From positions 140,322-204,321 of the forward strand of contig ML210179.1 in assembly GCA_004369085.1 (NCBI GenBank): DNA of 64,000 nt, written 5' to 3'. The notes beneath the pieces were generated by a model. The model searched no databases. It saw only the letters and a program-made list of their open reading frames with translations, and was not told where the DNA came from. A program made the position numbers and the translations under genes. This DNA comes from Coprinopsis marcescibilis (taxonomy: Eukaryota; Basidiomycota; Agaricomycetes; Agaricales; Psathyrellaceae). Below are positions 1 through 10,624 of the stretch, piece after piece; position 1 is the stretch's first letter; each line of letters begins with the position of its first letter.

Positions 1-95
1 CAAGCATCCTGAGTCCGGCGCACCAGCCCTTGGCATGGTGAGTGCTAAGCCCTGAAATATGGAGATGTAGGGTTCTCAGTGATGGCCAGGACAGG

Positions 96-107
96 CCTAT
101 AAGTAGG
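96..107 (+). promoter_or_regulatory. TATA box of LLNP-A
   Basis: A TATA-like CCTATAAGTAGG sits about 140 bp before the LLNP-A start codon. The same box (consensus CCTATAAATAGG) lies 120-155 bp upstream of the start in LLNP copies B, C, D and E. The sequence before it, beginning CAAGCATCCTGAGTC at the first base of the window, matches the region before the LLNP-E box, so the promoter was copied with the gene. Confidence 0.7.
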
Positions 108-238
108 GTGCCTGCAAGCACACCAGGAAAATTATCGCCTTCCGTTCTCTTTTATCTCCAGCTCCAGAAACCGACTTCAAGGATATCTATCAACTACACC
201 GCTATGCTAGCAAGCTCTAAGCACCACCATCATCAATA

Positions 239-1177
239 ATGGATGTCAACCTTCTTCTCAACCCCGTGGAGTCGGTCACAGTCGAGAAACCGGGCACTGA
301 GATTATTTACTACGAACCCGAGAGCCTGCCCAGCCAGGAAGAAGTTCTATATGAATCAGCTCAGCACGAAACAGACGAGGATGAACCGATGTATACCGAC
401 CTTCTTCTCAACACCGTGCCAGAGCCGGTCAGAGTCGGCCAGCCCAACCCAGAAGAAACTCTATCTGCAGCAGCTCGGCACGAAGCAGAAGAGAATGAAC
501 CAATGTACATCAAACCTCTTCTCAACCCCATGCCAGAGCCGGTCACAGTCGGGGATTCGGTTTGGTATCCGATCCACTGGTCAAGAGTCAGGCAGAAAAG
601 ATTAGAGAACCTGCTCAGCGAGGAGGAAGCTCTCTCTGCAGCAATCCAACTTGAAGCCGATGAAAATGAGGTTCTCAAAAATGTCACGATCCTCTGTGGA
701 TGGGTGAGCAGCCTGACTGGACAATTGTGCAACCAGCCAATTCGCGGCGACTACTGTGCGGTGCAGGCTCACATTAAATATGGGCACAAAGACGACAATC
801 AATGTCGATGGGAAGTGTGGGTTGAGGAGAGAGACCGTGTCGAAGTCTGCCAGGACTTGAAGCTTAACAATATGACCTTCGTTGGCAAACACGTCTTCAG
901 AAACGGACACATTCTTCGAGGACGCTATACCGACAACCCGCATCTCAATTATGAGTTCAAGAACCTTAAATGTGGGGGCTGTTGCATGAAGTTCAACGAA
1001 TATGTTCGGGGAAAGCAAGATGTGCTTACTCTGCACGCGGCTAAAGACCAACGGACATCTCCGAGATGTACTGAAGCACTTAACAAGGTTAGGCGCTTGA
1101 GGAAAGTCAGAAAAGCCCAAGGTGCTCCACACAAGGCTGTCAGAAAACACCGAAGGAAGGGGGGAAGACCACTGTAA
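239..1177 (+). CDS. LLNP-A: two-zinc-site protein of a local repeated family
   Basis: Single-exon 312-residue protein of a family I do not recognise, seen at six places in this window. The first 140 or so residues hold about four copies of a module: an LLLNP-type motif, a variable linker, then an acidic stretch of the form S-x-EE-x-L-x-A-A-x-x-H-E-A-[DE]-E-[DN]-E. Next comes a C2H2-like site CX10CX13HX4H starting at ILCGW, then a conserved HVFR-x2-H-x-LRG block, then a second site CGGC-X17-H-X10-C. The tail is Lys/Arg rich, and this copy has the longest basic tail. No transposase, helicase or nuclease motif is visible. DNA or RNA binding is an inference from the paired Cys/His sites and basic tail. 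The start was chosen because all intact copies begin M-[DK]-[VI]-[NH]-LLLNP, preceded by a shared TATA promoter. Confidence 0.8.
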   Translation: MDVNLLLNPVESVTVEKPGTEIIYYEPESLPSQEEVLYESAQHETDEDEPMYTDLLLNTVPEPVRVGQPNPEETLSAAARHEAEENEPMYIKPLLNPMPEPVTVGDSVWYPIHWSRVRQKRLENLLSEEEALSAAIQLEADENEVLKNVTILCGWVSSLTGQLCNQPIRGDYCAVQAHIKYGHKDDNQCRWEVWVEERDRVEVCQDLKLNNMTFVGKHVFRNGHILRGRYTDNPHLNYEFKNLKCGGCCMKFNEYVRGKQDVLTLHAAKDQRTSPRCTEALNKVRRLRKVRKAQGAPHKAVRKHRRKGGRPL

Positions 1178-1312
1178 TGCATGGATGGATAGTATCATTG
1201 GCTAGATTCTGGTCCTAAGCGCAAGGGCACGCAGGTTCGCGTTCCAAGTCCAATTTCCAACTTCCAACTTCCCTGATCCCTGGATTCTCGTACGCCGATG
1301 TCTCATGCTACT

Positions 1313-1562
1313 CGAACAATGGTACTACATTTATATCTATAAAGCTATCTATAATAATATAACCACTGCTAGTCCCTGAAGCTTATGATATTCTGCGCGG
1401 AAAGAAGGTAAGGCGTACATCGTCGCGGAATCAAAGAACCGAAACCATTAGGCTCCAGCTCAAGGGCTAAGCAGCGTAAGATCATCGAGCTTGCGAGAGC
1501 ACACGCCTGAATTGTACATCCTTCACAGCATGCTAATCTTCATTCTTTTTACACGTCCTCCA
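1313..1562 (+). repeat. Shared 3' flank of LLNP genes
   Basis: This block begins near GAACAATGGTACTA and runs through CTAGTCCCTGAAGCTTA, GGAATCAAAGAACCGAAACC and GCAGCGTAAG. Related copies occur downstream of LLNP-B, C, D and E, and without any LLNP gene at about 53560-53840. It extends the duplicated unit well beyond the coding region. I see no terminal inverted repeats in it. Confidence 0.7.
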
Positions 1563-2197
1563 AGCAAGAAGTTCAATCTGAGGCGGCGGCGGCGGCTGGC
1601 GTGGCTGTGACGCAGATGCCAAGGCGAGGGCCCAAATAAAGGGCAAACAAATCGCTGAGCGCACGAGCCAGGTCCAGCAGTCGCGCACGCTGTCTCACCC
1701 GTTCCATAACGTTGTTGTCTCTGTAGCCAGTCTGTGGTAGTCAAGCACGACGCCCAGAGTGCGACAACAACCTCTCATCTTATCTTTTCTCTCTTTGACC
1801 GCCGGGAGCGATTCGGGTGAGCATTTCCTCCACAATCGTTGTCACGGCGTGCGAGGCTTTTGGGGATCTTGGGGAGTTCATAGAAGTACTTGGATGGGCG
1901 AATTGGCGCCAAACGCGGTTGAAATGTCGAACCGATGACCCCATGGGTGGATCGACTGGCAATTTGAGCCCCTGAGTGGTGATATCATCCAGGGACAGGT
2001 TATCGGCGCAGATTGGAACTTTGATATCTTTTTAATCGTCGAGGGACTTGAATGCCCATGCTCATTTGTCGTTTTAATTGCAGCTTTTGTCTTGTTCTCA
2101 TAAGAAAAGCTTTTTGGGCAGATAACGTTTACCCTTCACGAGTAAGCCATCTGATAGTTCATTCATTTGTCTTACTGATGTGAATACAGACACATTC

Positions 2198-5100
2198 ATG
2201 TCACAAAAGACTTCACGAACATCTTCACCATCCTCGCCGCCACAGCCGCAGCATGCACCGTCGAAGCTACCACGATTTCTGCAAAAATCCAGCAGGGATA
2301 GGTCAAAATCCATAAACGACCCCAACAGCCCCAACAGCCCATATAGCTCCCCCTCGAGTTCTCCATCTCCGGAGGTGCACAGCACGCCTAACCCCGGAAA
2401 GACGCCTCGCAAAGGCAGCAAGTTTCTCGGTAGACAATCATCAAATGAAGTTTCTCCTGATCCAGATACAATGGACGAACCCCCTGTGATAGTGGAACCT
2501 GTCAGTATACCCAGACCCCGCACACGTTCCGAGCGACCCATCAACAGCGCGCCAGACTCTGTTTACTCTTCCACACCTTCTCGCATTGGCGACCTTCCTA
2601 CCAGACTTTCAGGCTGGTTCTCCCACACTTTTAGTACTTCATCCACCGATCTTTCCCTACCCACACTCCTGGCTACCCACGCATCACCCAAGTCCAAGGC
2701 AGGGGGTCCTTCCGCCCTTTTGACCGCCGCAAAACATGGCAAGGGGCATCTCGACAAGGCTGTGAGGTACCTCCTCGACAGCGACTCCACCCCCGACAAA
2801 TGTTCCGACCCCATCTGGTTGCTGGGGGTTCAGCATCCAGGATATGAGCCGTCGAACGTGACGACCCCCAGCAATACCTCTCCACCAAGCTCTTTCCCAG
2901 GGAGACGGAACTCGGGTTCGCCACAGTCGTTCAGGTCGTCAACGTCTTCTTTGGGATCCGTCGCAAGCAGCTCCAACGAGCATGCTCTGTTGTCCCAGTC
3001 CACGGGTGCCAACCATAAAAACAACCCGGCCGCTAATTGGCCTCCTGTGTTTTACATCGATTTTACGTCGCGGGTGTGGCTGACGTATCGGGCGCAGTTC
3101 CCGATTCCCATCAAGGACGGGAAATTGGCGGATCTATGTGCTGGGGATGTACAGTCGGATGCTTCATCCACGACGACGAAGAAGAGCCCGTGGCACTGGG
3201 TGGGCGGTGAGAAAACGTGGTCAAGCGACTCTGGCTGGGGCTGCATGCTGAGGACCGGGCAGAGCTTGCTTGCTAATGCCTTGATTCACGTTCATCTTGG
3301 ACGAGGTAAGTAAGCTGATTGGCCTTCGCTGGGGCGAGCTGACGCATTCGCAGAATGGAGGAAGCCTCCTTATCCTGTGTTAACGGGTGATTACGCAACT
3401 TACGTGCACATTCTCACCTGGTTCCTGGACACTCCGGCCCCTGAAGCTCCGTTTAGTGTCCACCGGATGGCGCTTGCTGGGAAGGATCTAGGAACAGACG
3501 TGGGTCAGTGGTTTGGGCCCAGCGTGGCGGCGGGAGCTATCAAGTGCGTTATTAATGACCCTCTGGAGCTTCTGCTAATCGTAAACCTTTAGGACCCTTG
3601 TCAATTCTTATCCAGATGCTGGCCTCGGCGTTGCAGTTGCAATCGACGGGGTGCTGTATCAGACGGATGTACATGCGGCTTCGCATGGCGATCATCTTGG
3701 ACGAACCCCCAGACGGCATAAGCGATCATGGGGGGATCGACCTGTCCTTTTGCTTCTGGGAATTAGGCTTGGAATAGAAGGCGTTAATCCTATTTATTAT
3801 GATACCATCAAGGTACGCCTCTGGCCTGCGATGCCTCGTGCTACTGGATGCTAACTGTCGTCGTAGATGTTGTATACTTTCCCTCAGTCTGTTGGGATCG
3901 CCGGTGGTCGACCAAGCTCGTCGTACTATTTTGTGGGCTCCCAAGCAGATAACCTGTTTTACTTGGATCCTCACCATGCTCGACCCGCTATACCCCTTCG
4001 GCCTGCACCACCCGGGCCGTTCCCATTCCCTCGAGATTCTGCGTCAGATTCGGATGGCAGTAATCGTCAGAAGCATTCGAAGACGTCGCCTAAATCAGGT
4101 CACCATCGTCGCCTTCCTACCTCGCCTTCCTCGTCGAGAACGGGGTCCTCCACGTTTTCATATCATGCCCCAGTTTCGCCATCACCGCTTCAGCAACAGT
4201 TTTCGACCAGTTCTGGGGACACGTCATCGACCATGGATTCGAGTGATGCGGAGTTCCATGTTCCCTCGAGGTCGCCTCCTGCGCCAGCGTCGTCCTCGTA
4301 CCATAATCACCCGCAGCAGCAATTCCCCCCACATCCTCAGCATGGGCGGTGGCGCTCGGCGAGTCAGCCAGCGTCGCCAGGGGTGTCTGAGTTGGATCAC
4401 CGTGAATTTGGAATGGCCGATTTGGCGAAAGGTGTGGGTGATGGGGATAGGGGATTGAATTCAATCCAGGTGCATTACTGCAATGCATACTCTGCAGCAG
4501 AGTTGAAGACCTTCCATTGCGATCGTGTGAGGAAGATGCCTCTCAGTGGGCTAGATCCGAGCATGTTGCTTGGCTTCTTGTGTAGGGACGAAGCCGAGTG
4601 GTTGGATCTGAGGAAGAGAGTATCTCAGGTGGGTTTCTGTCATTTTTTTTTTCTTTGCCATCGTGTTGGTGTGGACTCGCGGTTCTACGCGTCTTTTCTA
4701 TTTGTTCCCATCGATCTATCGCTTGTCATTCGGGAACTAACGTCGCTTTTTTATGTTTTATAGCTTCCACGAACGATATTCTCTATACAGGATGAGCCGC
4801 CATCATGGCCTTCGGATTCTGAGGATGACATGGGACTGGAATCCATCTCGGAGCCCGACGAATTTGACATTGATGATGAAGATGGGGAGAAGATTGAACG
4901 CGTGGAGGGAGATGAGGAGGATCTGGAAGATGATGATGATGAGGGATCTGAAGAGCGATTTTTCGACACGCGTTCTGCTTCGCTGTCACAGTCGTCTTCT
5001 GCATCCTCTACGTCTGGTGCCAGTCAGGGGGACCTCCACCATCAGCGTCAACGTCAAGGGACGCGTGAGGGGGATGGGAGTAGCGATGATAAGCGGAGCA

Positions 5101-5804
5101 AGAGCGAGGATAATGATACGGAGGAGGATCCTGTTGATCCTATTACGCCTGGACCGCATTCTAGGTTTGCGATTATTGATTTGGAGACTGTGAAGAGGGA
5201 TGTGGCAGCGGATGAAGCGAGGATGAAGGGGAATGTTGTTGGGTATAGTGATGAGGAGGAGGGAGAAGGACGGGGGGTGTTGCCAGAGTCGGATGATATT
5301 GAGGATGATTGGATTGAGCCGTCGTTGCCTACGCCGATGCCTGATCGATATGGGCGGGTGAGGGTGGAGGATGATGGGGTGCCGCCTGTTCCTCCCAAGG
5401 ATGAGCGTGAGGCGGGTTCTTCGAGGGAGGTGCAGGGAGGGTCTGGGGGTATCAAGGCTGGGCCCGTGGCCAAGTCCAAGTCGAGTACGAATGGAAGCTC
5501 GAAGAAGACGAAGAGTAGGAGCGGCAAGAAACAGGTTCCTGTGCCTGTACCGATTGTCAGGATCCCGTCGTCGAAGTCGCAGCAGCAACAGCAGCAAGAG
5601 CATTATCCCTTCCCGGTAACGCCTGCTGTTGGTGGAGAAGAGGAGGAGGATGAGGAGAGTGAACATTCGCATTTGAATTCGTTGGAGGAGAGGCAGAGGA
5701 GTGTGTCGATTAGAGGCAAGAGGATGCATACTGCGCGTGCTAGGGATGGAGGAAGGACTCAGAGTGGAGGAGTAAAGGGGATCTTGGCTGAGGACCTCTC
5801 GTGA
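2198..5804 (+). CDS. ATG4: Atg4 cysteine protease (peptidase C54)
   Basis: Atg4 trims the C-terminus of Atg8 before lipidation and later frees Atg8 from membranes in autophagy. Proposed exons are 2198-3305, 3354-3543, 3593-3812, 3867-4628 and 4764-5804, giving 1106 residues. The catalytic Cys is about residue 349 in [12 protein letters not shown]. The Asp and His are about 540 and 542 in [22 protein letters not shown] and [16 protein letters not shown] are typical of the family. A Ser/Pro-rich disordered N-terminus precedes the core. A Ser/His-rich insert separates the DPH site from the conserved [13 protein letters not shown] segment, and an acidic 340-residue tail follows. Yeast and animal enzymes are about 400-500 residues, so more than half of this protein is extension, as is common in basidiomycetes. 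An upstream in-frame GTG was rejected in favour of the first ATG. Confidence 0.95.
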
Positions 5805-6373
5805 ATGTGTGGTTTGGTTCGTGAAGCGATGCTTTTTACTGATGATTCTTCGTCGTCGTTCAGTCCAGGCCGCGTTTGTATTCTAGCAGTTTTCATTTTT
5901 CTGTCTTTTGTTTCTTGACCCCCAATTTTTCGTTTTATTGTATGTACTGTACTGTACTATCGTGTCGCTCACCGTACATTGTCTACCCACATTACAGATC
6001 ATGACTACTACCGAGTTCACGCTCAATTTCACTATTATGAATTGTCGGATTTGGTGGCAATTAGGAACATTATCATTCACCGTTTGGATTGACCCCATGC
6101 CATGACATATTGTCTCCCTCTTCCTCGTCCTCTTCGGTTCATAATCCTCATCATGCTCTTTGTAGTGATAATGATAACATCTGTTACATGTATTCGGTTA
6201 GCCTTCCGATAAGCAGGTTTGATCAGGTTTTTCGCGACCACCAGGGTTCTTCTCTCCACAATCATCTCTGACGCAATTTCGCCAATTTAACGCGCCAGGT
6301 CGCATGTAGTACCGATGGACATATATAGACTGGTCCAGTACGACATGTGCTGTTCTAATTGCTTTCACTCGAC

Positions 6374-8647
6374 ATGAAGCTCACGACGTCTCTCACAGTT
6401 CTGGCTGTTACTGCCCTTGGTGCGGTCGGCCAGCAAGAGCCACTCAATTTCTACACACCTTCGCACTCGCATGGTCGTTCCAAGTCGGCGCCGTACAAAC
6501 TTCAGTGGCCTGTCAAGAAGGTCGTTGTTATTGGGACTGGAGTTGGGTACGTCTATCTCCTGGTTCGTTTCCGTGTGCTGTCGGCTGATCCACGACACAC
6601 AACGAACAGCGGCCTGCAAGCATACAGAGAATTGACGCAAAACGGATTCGAAGTTGATATTTACGAGCGTGATAACGTTCCTGGAGGAAATTGGCATTAC
6701 AGCGACGAGATTCCGCTGGATGCACCCATTCCTAATGCACCGGTCGCCGTTGGAGATTACACGCCTTCGTTGCCTCCCAAGGGCGTGACGTTCCCATATG
6801 TCGAGGAAATATCTGACGAGGAGGAGGGGAGTGAGTTGAGAAGGGCTCATCGTGCGCCCAAGCCGACTTGGGCGTCGTTGCATTCGAATGCTCCTGCGGT
6901 GAGTGCTGAAGACTCGACCACTGTCATGTTTGTTCTGACGAAATCCTCTCTAGCCTATTCAGCAGATCCGAGAGACGCCTTGGCCCAGGGGCACCGAATG
7001 GGGTGTGTTATTTTCTTATATGGCCGACGATGTGGTGTTAATTAATGTGTTTTCAGCACTTCCCCACCAAAAGCTCAGCAGGTACATCCGGTCTTTTGCT
7101 TCGTGGCATGGCGTCAACACCAACGACGGTAATCCCCACGCCTTTTACAATACACGAGTCGAACACGTTGAGAGGAGACATGTTGCGGATGGCTGGACCG
7201 TCGTTTCCAAAGAGGTGGTCAAGACTGCTGGAAATGCAACGAGGTCGACTTGGTTCAAGAGGGTGCGTCTGGTCGCATCGCCGTGCCCCCAAGTGGGATT
7301 GGACTAACAACTCTTGCTTGCAGAATTATGATGCTGTTGTTGTAGCTACCGGTCGCTATAATGCGCCGAACGTCCCTGCCATAGCTGGTATTCCCGAATG
7401 GAACAAGAAATTCCCTGGTCATCTTCTGCATTCTCGCCAATACCGCAGTCCCCAACCCTTTAAGGGCCAAACTGTGCTTGTTATTGGTGCTGCGGTAGGC
7501 TCATGACGCCATTCTATTCGCTCTGATTGACTCATGACGGCACTTTAGACTAGCGGTGGTGAGATTGCTCGAGAAGTCATTCAACATGCCAAGCAGGTCT
7601 ACGTTTCCGTTCGTCCTGAATCTTGTACGTGGCTTTAATCTGCAGCTCAACCTTGGTTCTTATAATTCTTGGCAGTCAACGGACCACGCTTCGCTCTGCG
7701 AGATTTCCTCAGTCGTCTCCCCACCAACGTCACTCTCGTTGGCGAGATCAAGAGCTTCAACGCCCCAGGTTCGAATATCAAAAACAGCAATGTCGAACTC
7801 GTCAACGGTACTGTTCGTAGGAACCTAATATGTATCATGATTTACGGTGCTGAGTGAGCCCCCAGGTCATCAGCGGCCTTGACACTGTCATCTTCGGCAC
7901 AGGCTTCCGCTACACATACCCATTTTTGTCTGACTACCACAACCAGAAGCTGGGTGTCAATGGCACTCTCCCTCGAGTTGAAGGTGTCATCCAGCCCATC
8001 GTGACTGACGGTACCCACGTCCGATCACTGTGGTACGACTCCTTCTACATTCCTGACCCTACCTTGCTCTTCATCAACGGTACGTCGCTACTTCATTCGC
8101 AATTCAGTCGATACTAATATATGCCTTCTGTCTTCTTTGTTTCGACAGCCAACTTTGGCATGCAGTCGTTCACCTACGCCGAATTTATAGCCCTTGCTGC
8201 AGCCAAGGTCTGGTCTGGACGCGCTGACCTCCCCAACACTGATGAGCTTTGGGCATGGTACGACGAGACGGTCACGGAACGTCGGGGGTACGGGAGGCAC
8301 TTCCAATTCCTTGGTGTGGAACGAACCAAGGCTTCCCTCCGATACTTCGTCTCGTGGATCAACGAGGCCGCTGTCAGGTATGGCGGTCGGCAAATCGATC
8401 AGTTGCCCAAGGAGTGCGTGCTTTTCTCTCTTCCTCTCCTGAAGTGATGGTAACTGACGCGTCTTGTGTTTCTTTGGCTATTAGGCTCGATGAAGTAAGC
8501 CAAATCTGGGCTGGAGCACGATGGAATAACGCAAACCATGGCTCGACTCATCCCAATAACTTGTTGCCTGGTGCGGGCCATGCTGCCATCCAGGCTGATG
8601 GATCGGAAGCTTGGGTTCAAGATGCGGTCTACAGTGACTGGTGGTAG
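6374..8647 (+). CDS. Flavin-containing monooxygenase with signal peptide
   Basis: FAD/NADPH-dependent monooxygenase related to FMO and N-hydroxylating enzymes. Ten exons fit: 6374-6546, 6610-6898, 6954-7002, 7057-7262, 7324-7494, 7549-7624, 7676-7812, 7866-8079, 8149-8413 and 8485-8647, giving 580 residues. The first Rossmann motif, VVVIGTGVGGLQA, is rebuilt across intron 1 and followed by a YERDNVPGGNW segment. The FMO signature FPGHLLHSRQY and the second nucleotide-binding motif VLVIGAATSGGEIA follow. Before the first Rossmann fold lies MKLTTSLTVLAVTALGAVG, a clear signal peptide, so the enzyme probably enters the secretory pathway. That is unusual for FMOs, which are mostly cytosolic or ER-anchored. 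The start was taken at this Met; an upstream in-frame TTG was ignored. The substrate is unknown. Confidence 0.9.
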
Positions 8648-8965
8648 ACTCTGCGGTAGCCTAGCCCTGACGGTTACTTGAATTTGGCGGATATAATATA
8701 ATGCTCAGCGATTTGTATCAGTGCTTGCCTCATTGTCGAGGATAGAGGGACGGCCACGGTTCGGCGTTTACTTGGCGTTACCTACGATATGGGTCACGCG
8801 CATGTGTGGCATGTGACATGCGACATGTGACAGACGCGTGAGACCAATATCCTTGATATGACTCCGGCGCGGCAGCCCCTCTCTTTCTTTCAAACCACCA
8901 TCTCCATACTATTTGTAACGGTTCCAAGCGTTTATAAACCACCGTTCGCCGTCGCGTAACTGCCC

Positions 8966-10123
8966 ATGTCTGAACGTCACGCAAAGTCTGGAAACAATGA
9001 ACGACCGCTTTTACATTCAGCACACTTAGTGCTCGAAGACAGGCGCGATGAGTTACGCCGGGACCGAAAAGAACAAAAGTCTCGGGCAGCAGCAGCAACG
9101 AGCATCGCAGAAGGGAAACAGCCGACGGACTACAACTTTAATCCTCTCCTGCGCGAGAAACTGGCTCAGGCTGCCCAGAATCCTCCAGAGAAGGTTCCGG
9201 TTCGAAATGGTAAGTGACTTTGTCGTCGTGGTAATGATCTTGGTTGACTGTTGGATGTAGGCTTCTACTCGTCTGACATTCGTATGAAAGCAGCGGAGTC
9301 ACGGCCCAGTTGGTCTGGCGAATCGCATCATGGTCATATTCCTGGGTATCCTGTGGGGTATACATTCAAAGACAGGTACGTGGTCTGACTGCTGTACCGT
9401 ACTGATGGCCTCAACCTTGTTGCTTCAGGCAAGAGCTCTGCGACGCTGGTGTACATCGTGCTCCGTGGGCCGGGATTCATGGAGACCAAGAGAATGGGGC
9501 TTACTCCGTTGTGTTGTCGGGTGGATATGAAGACGATGTGGATAAGGGTGATGAAATGTGAGACGTCTGAACTTTATGTAATGCCTCATTTGCAAGTTGC
9601 TCAATATCCTGTGTATAGACTCTATACGGGGACTGGTGAAGCAGACCAGTCGTTTGATCATCCGCATAATGCTTCTCTAGCTGTAAGGTCTCTTTTTCTT
9701 AATCCTTCTTTCAGTACCGACCCCTTTAAACAGAAGAACGTAGTAAATGTGATGCCAGTTCGTGTCGTAAGGCGGGTTCGCAACTACGATGGGACTTTTG
9801 GGTATGCCTCCTTTTATATCTCGAGTGGCATGAGGGACTGATTAGCCCGATGCACTAGGTATCGGTACGATGGGCTATACAGGGTTGCAAAGGTAAGCGC
9901 TCGGACCTGCCTGTTCTCTTCGACTGACTTATGATGCCTCTGGATCTAGTGCTACATGGACAAAGGAGTGAATGGGAATAACATCTGCCGATTCGAGTTG
10001 AAGGTATGCTTCCATCGTGATATTTTGTGAACGCCGTCTCATTGTTCACTTCGATGCTACATCCAGCGTCGCAGCGGGCAGCCTCCCATCCTTACGAGTC
10101 TGTCGTTCTCACCTCGAAGATGA
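8966..10123 (+). CDS. Stand-alone SRA/YDG-domain protein
   Basis: SRA (YDG) domains bind methylated or hemimethylated cytosine in DNA, as in UHRF1. Eight exons fit: 8966-9209, 9261-9375, 9429-9557, 9619-9682, 9734-9801, 9859-9892, 9950-10003 and 10067-10123, giving 254 residues. The first 80 residues are charged and Ala/Lys rich. The SRA core follows: [17 protein letters not shown], then WAGIHGD, then [18 protein letters not shown], then [10 protein letters not shown], then [21 protein letters not shown], which includes the name-giving YDG, then LYRVAKCYMD. There is no RING, PHD or SET domain, so it would act as a reader only. The 51-nt fourth intron can be read through in frame. I removed it because the spliced product ([18 protein letters not shown]) matches the family better. 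Confidence 0.88.
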
Positions 10124-10624
10124 AAACTTCCGGCCTCCGTTGATGTTACGTCGTATCAAGCTGCAGGTATGTAGCCACTTTATTGACATTTCGTCTAAAT
10201 CTTACTCAAATTATTGTCAGTTTTTGGTCCTTGGTCATGCTTCTTCGACCATTTTTGTGCTAGCTAGCTACTTTTTTGTTTTTTTGTTTTTTGTTTGTTG
10301 TTAATGCTTTGGTGCTTGTACGAAGACTGCTTTATTTAGTGGATTCGTATCAGAGGTTGCCTTATTTTGTGATTATCCATTCGATTCTTACTTACACTCG
10401 CGAGTCTCTAGGGCCGTGGTAGGAGGTTGCCTCCGTATGCCACTGACTCTACCTAAGTGGCAAGGCCCTTACTTCAGTTCTTGGTGCCTGTTGGGTCGAT
10501 GTACTATTACATAGTTCGCTTATTAAGATTAATACATTCTACTATACAAATCGACAGTGCGACATTAATACACACTCAGCAATGCTTGTACATGGAAAAC
10601 AGGTATAACCTTTCTCGAAACATT

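Noticed and set aside
239..1177. LLNP as a transposase or BED/hAT element
   Set aside because: No DDE catalytic region, no terminal inverted repeats around the units, and the proteins are only 210-310 residues.
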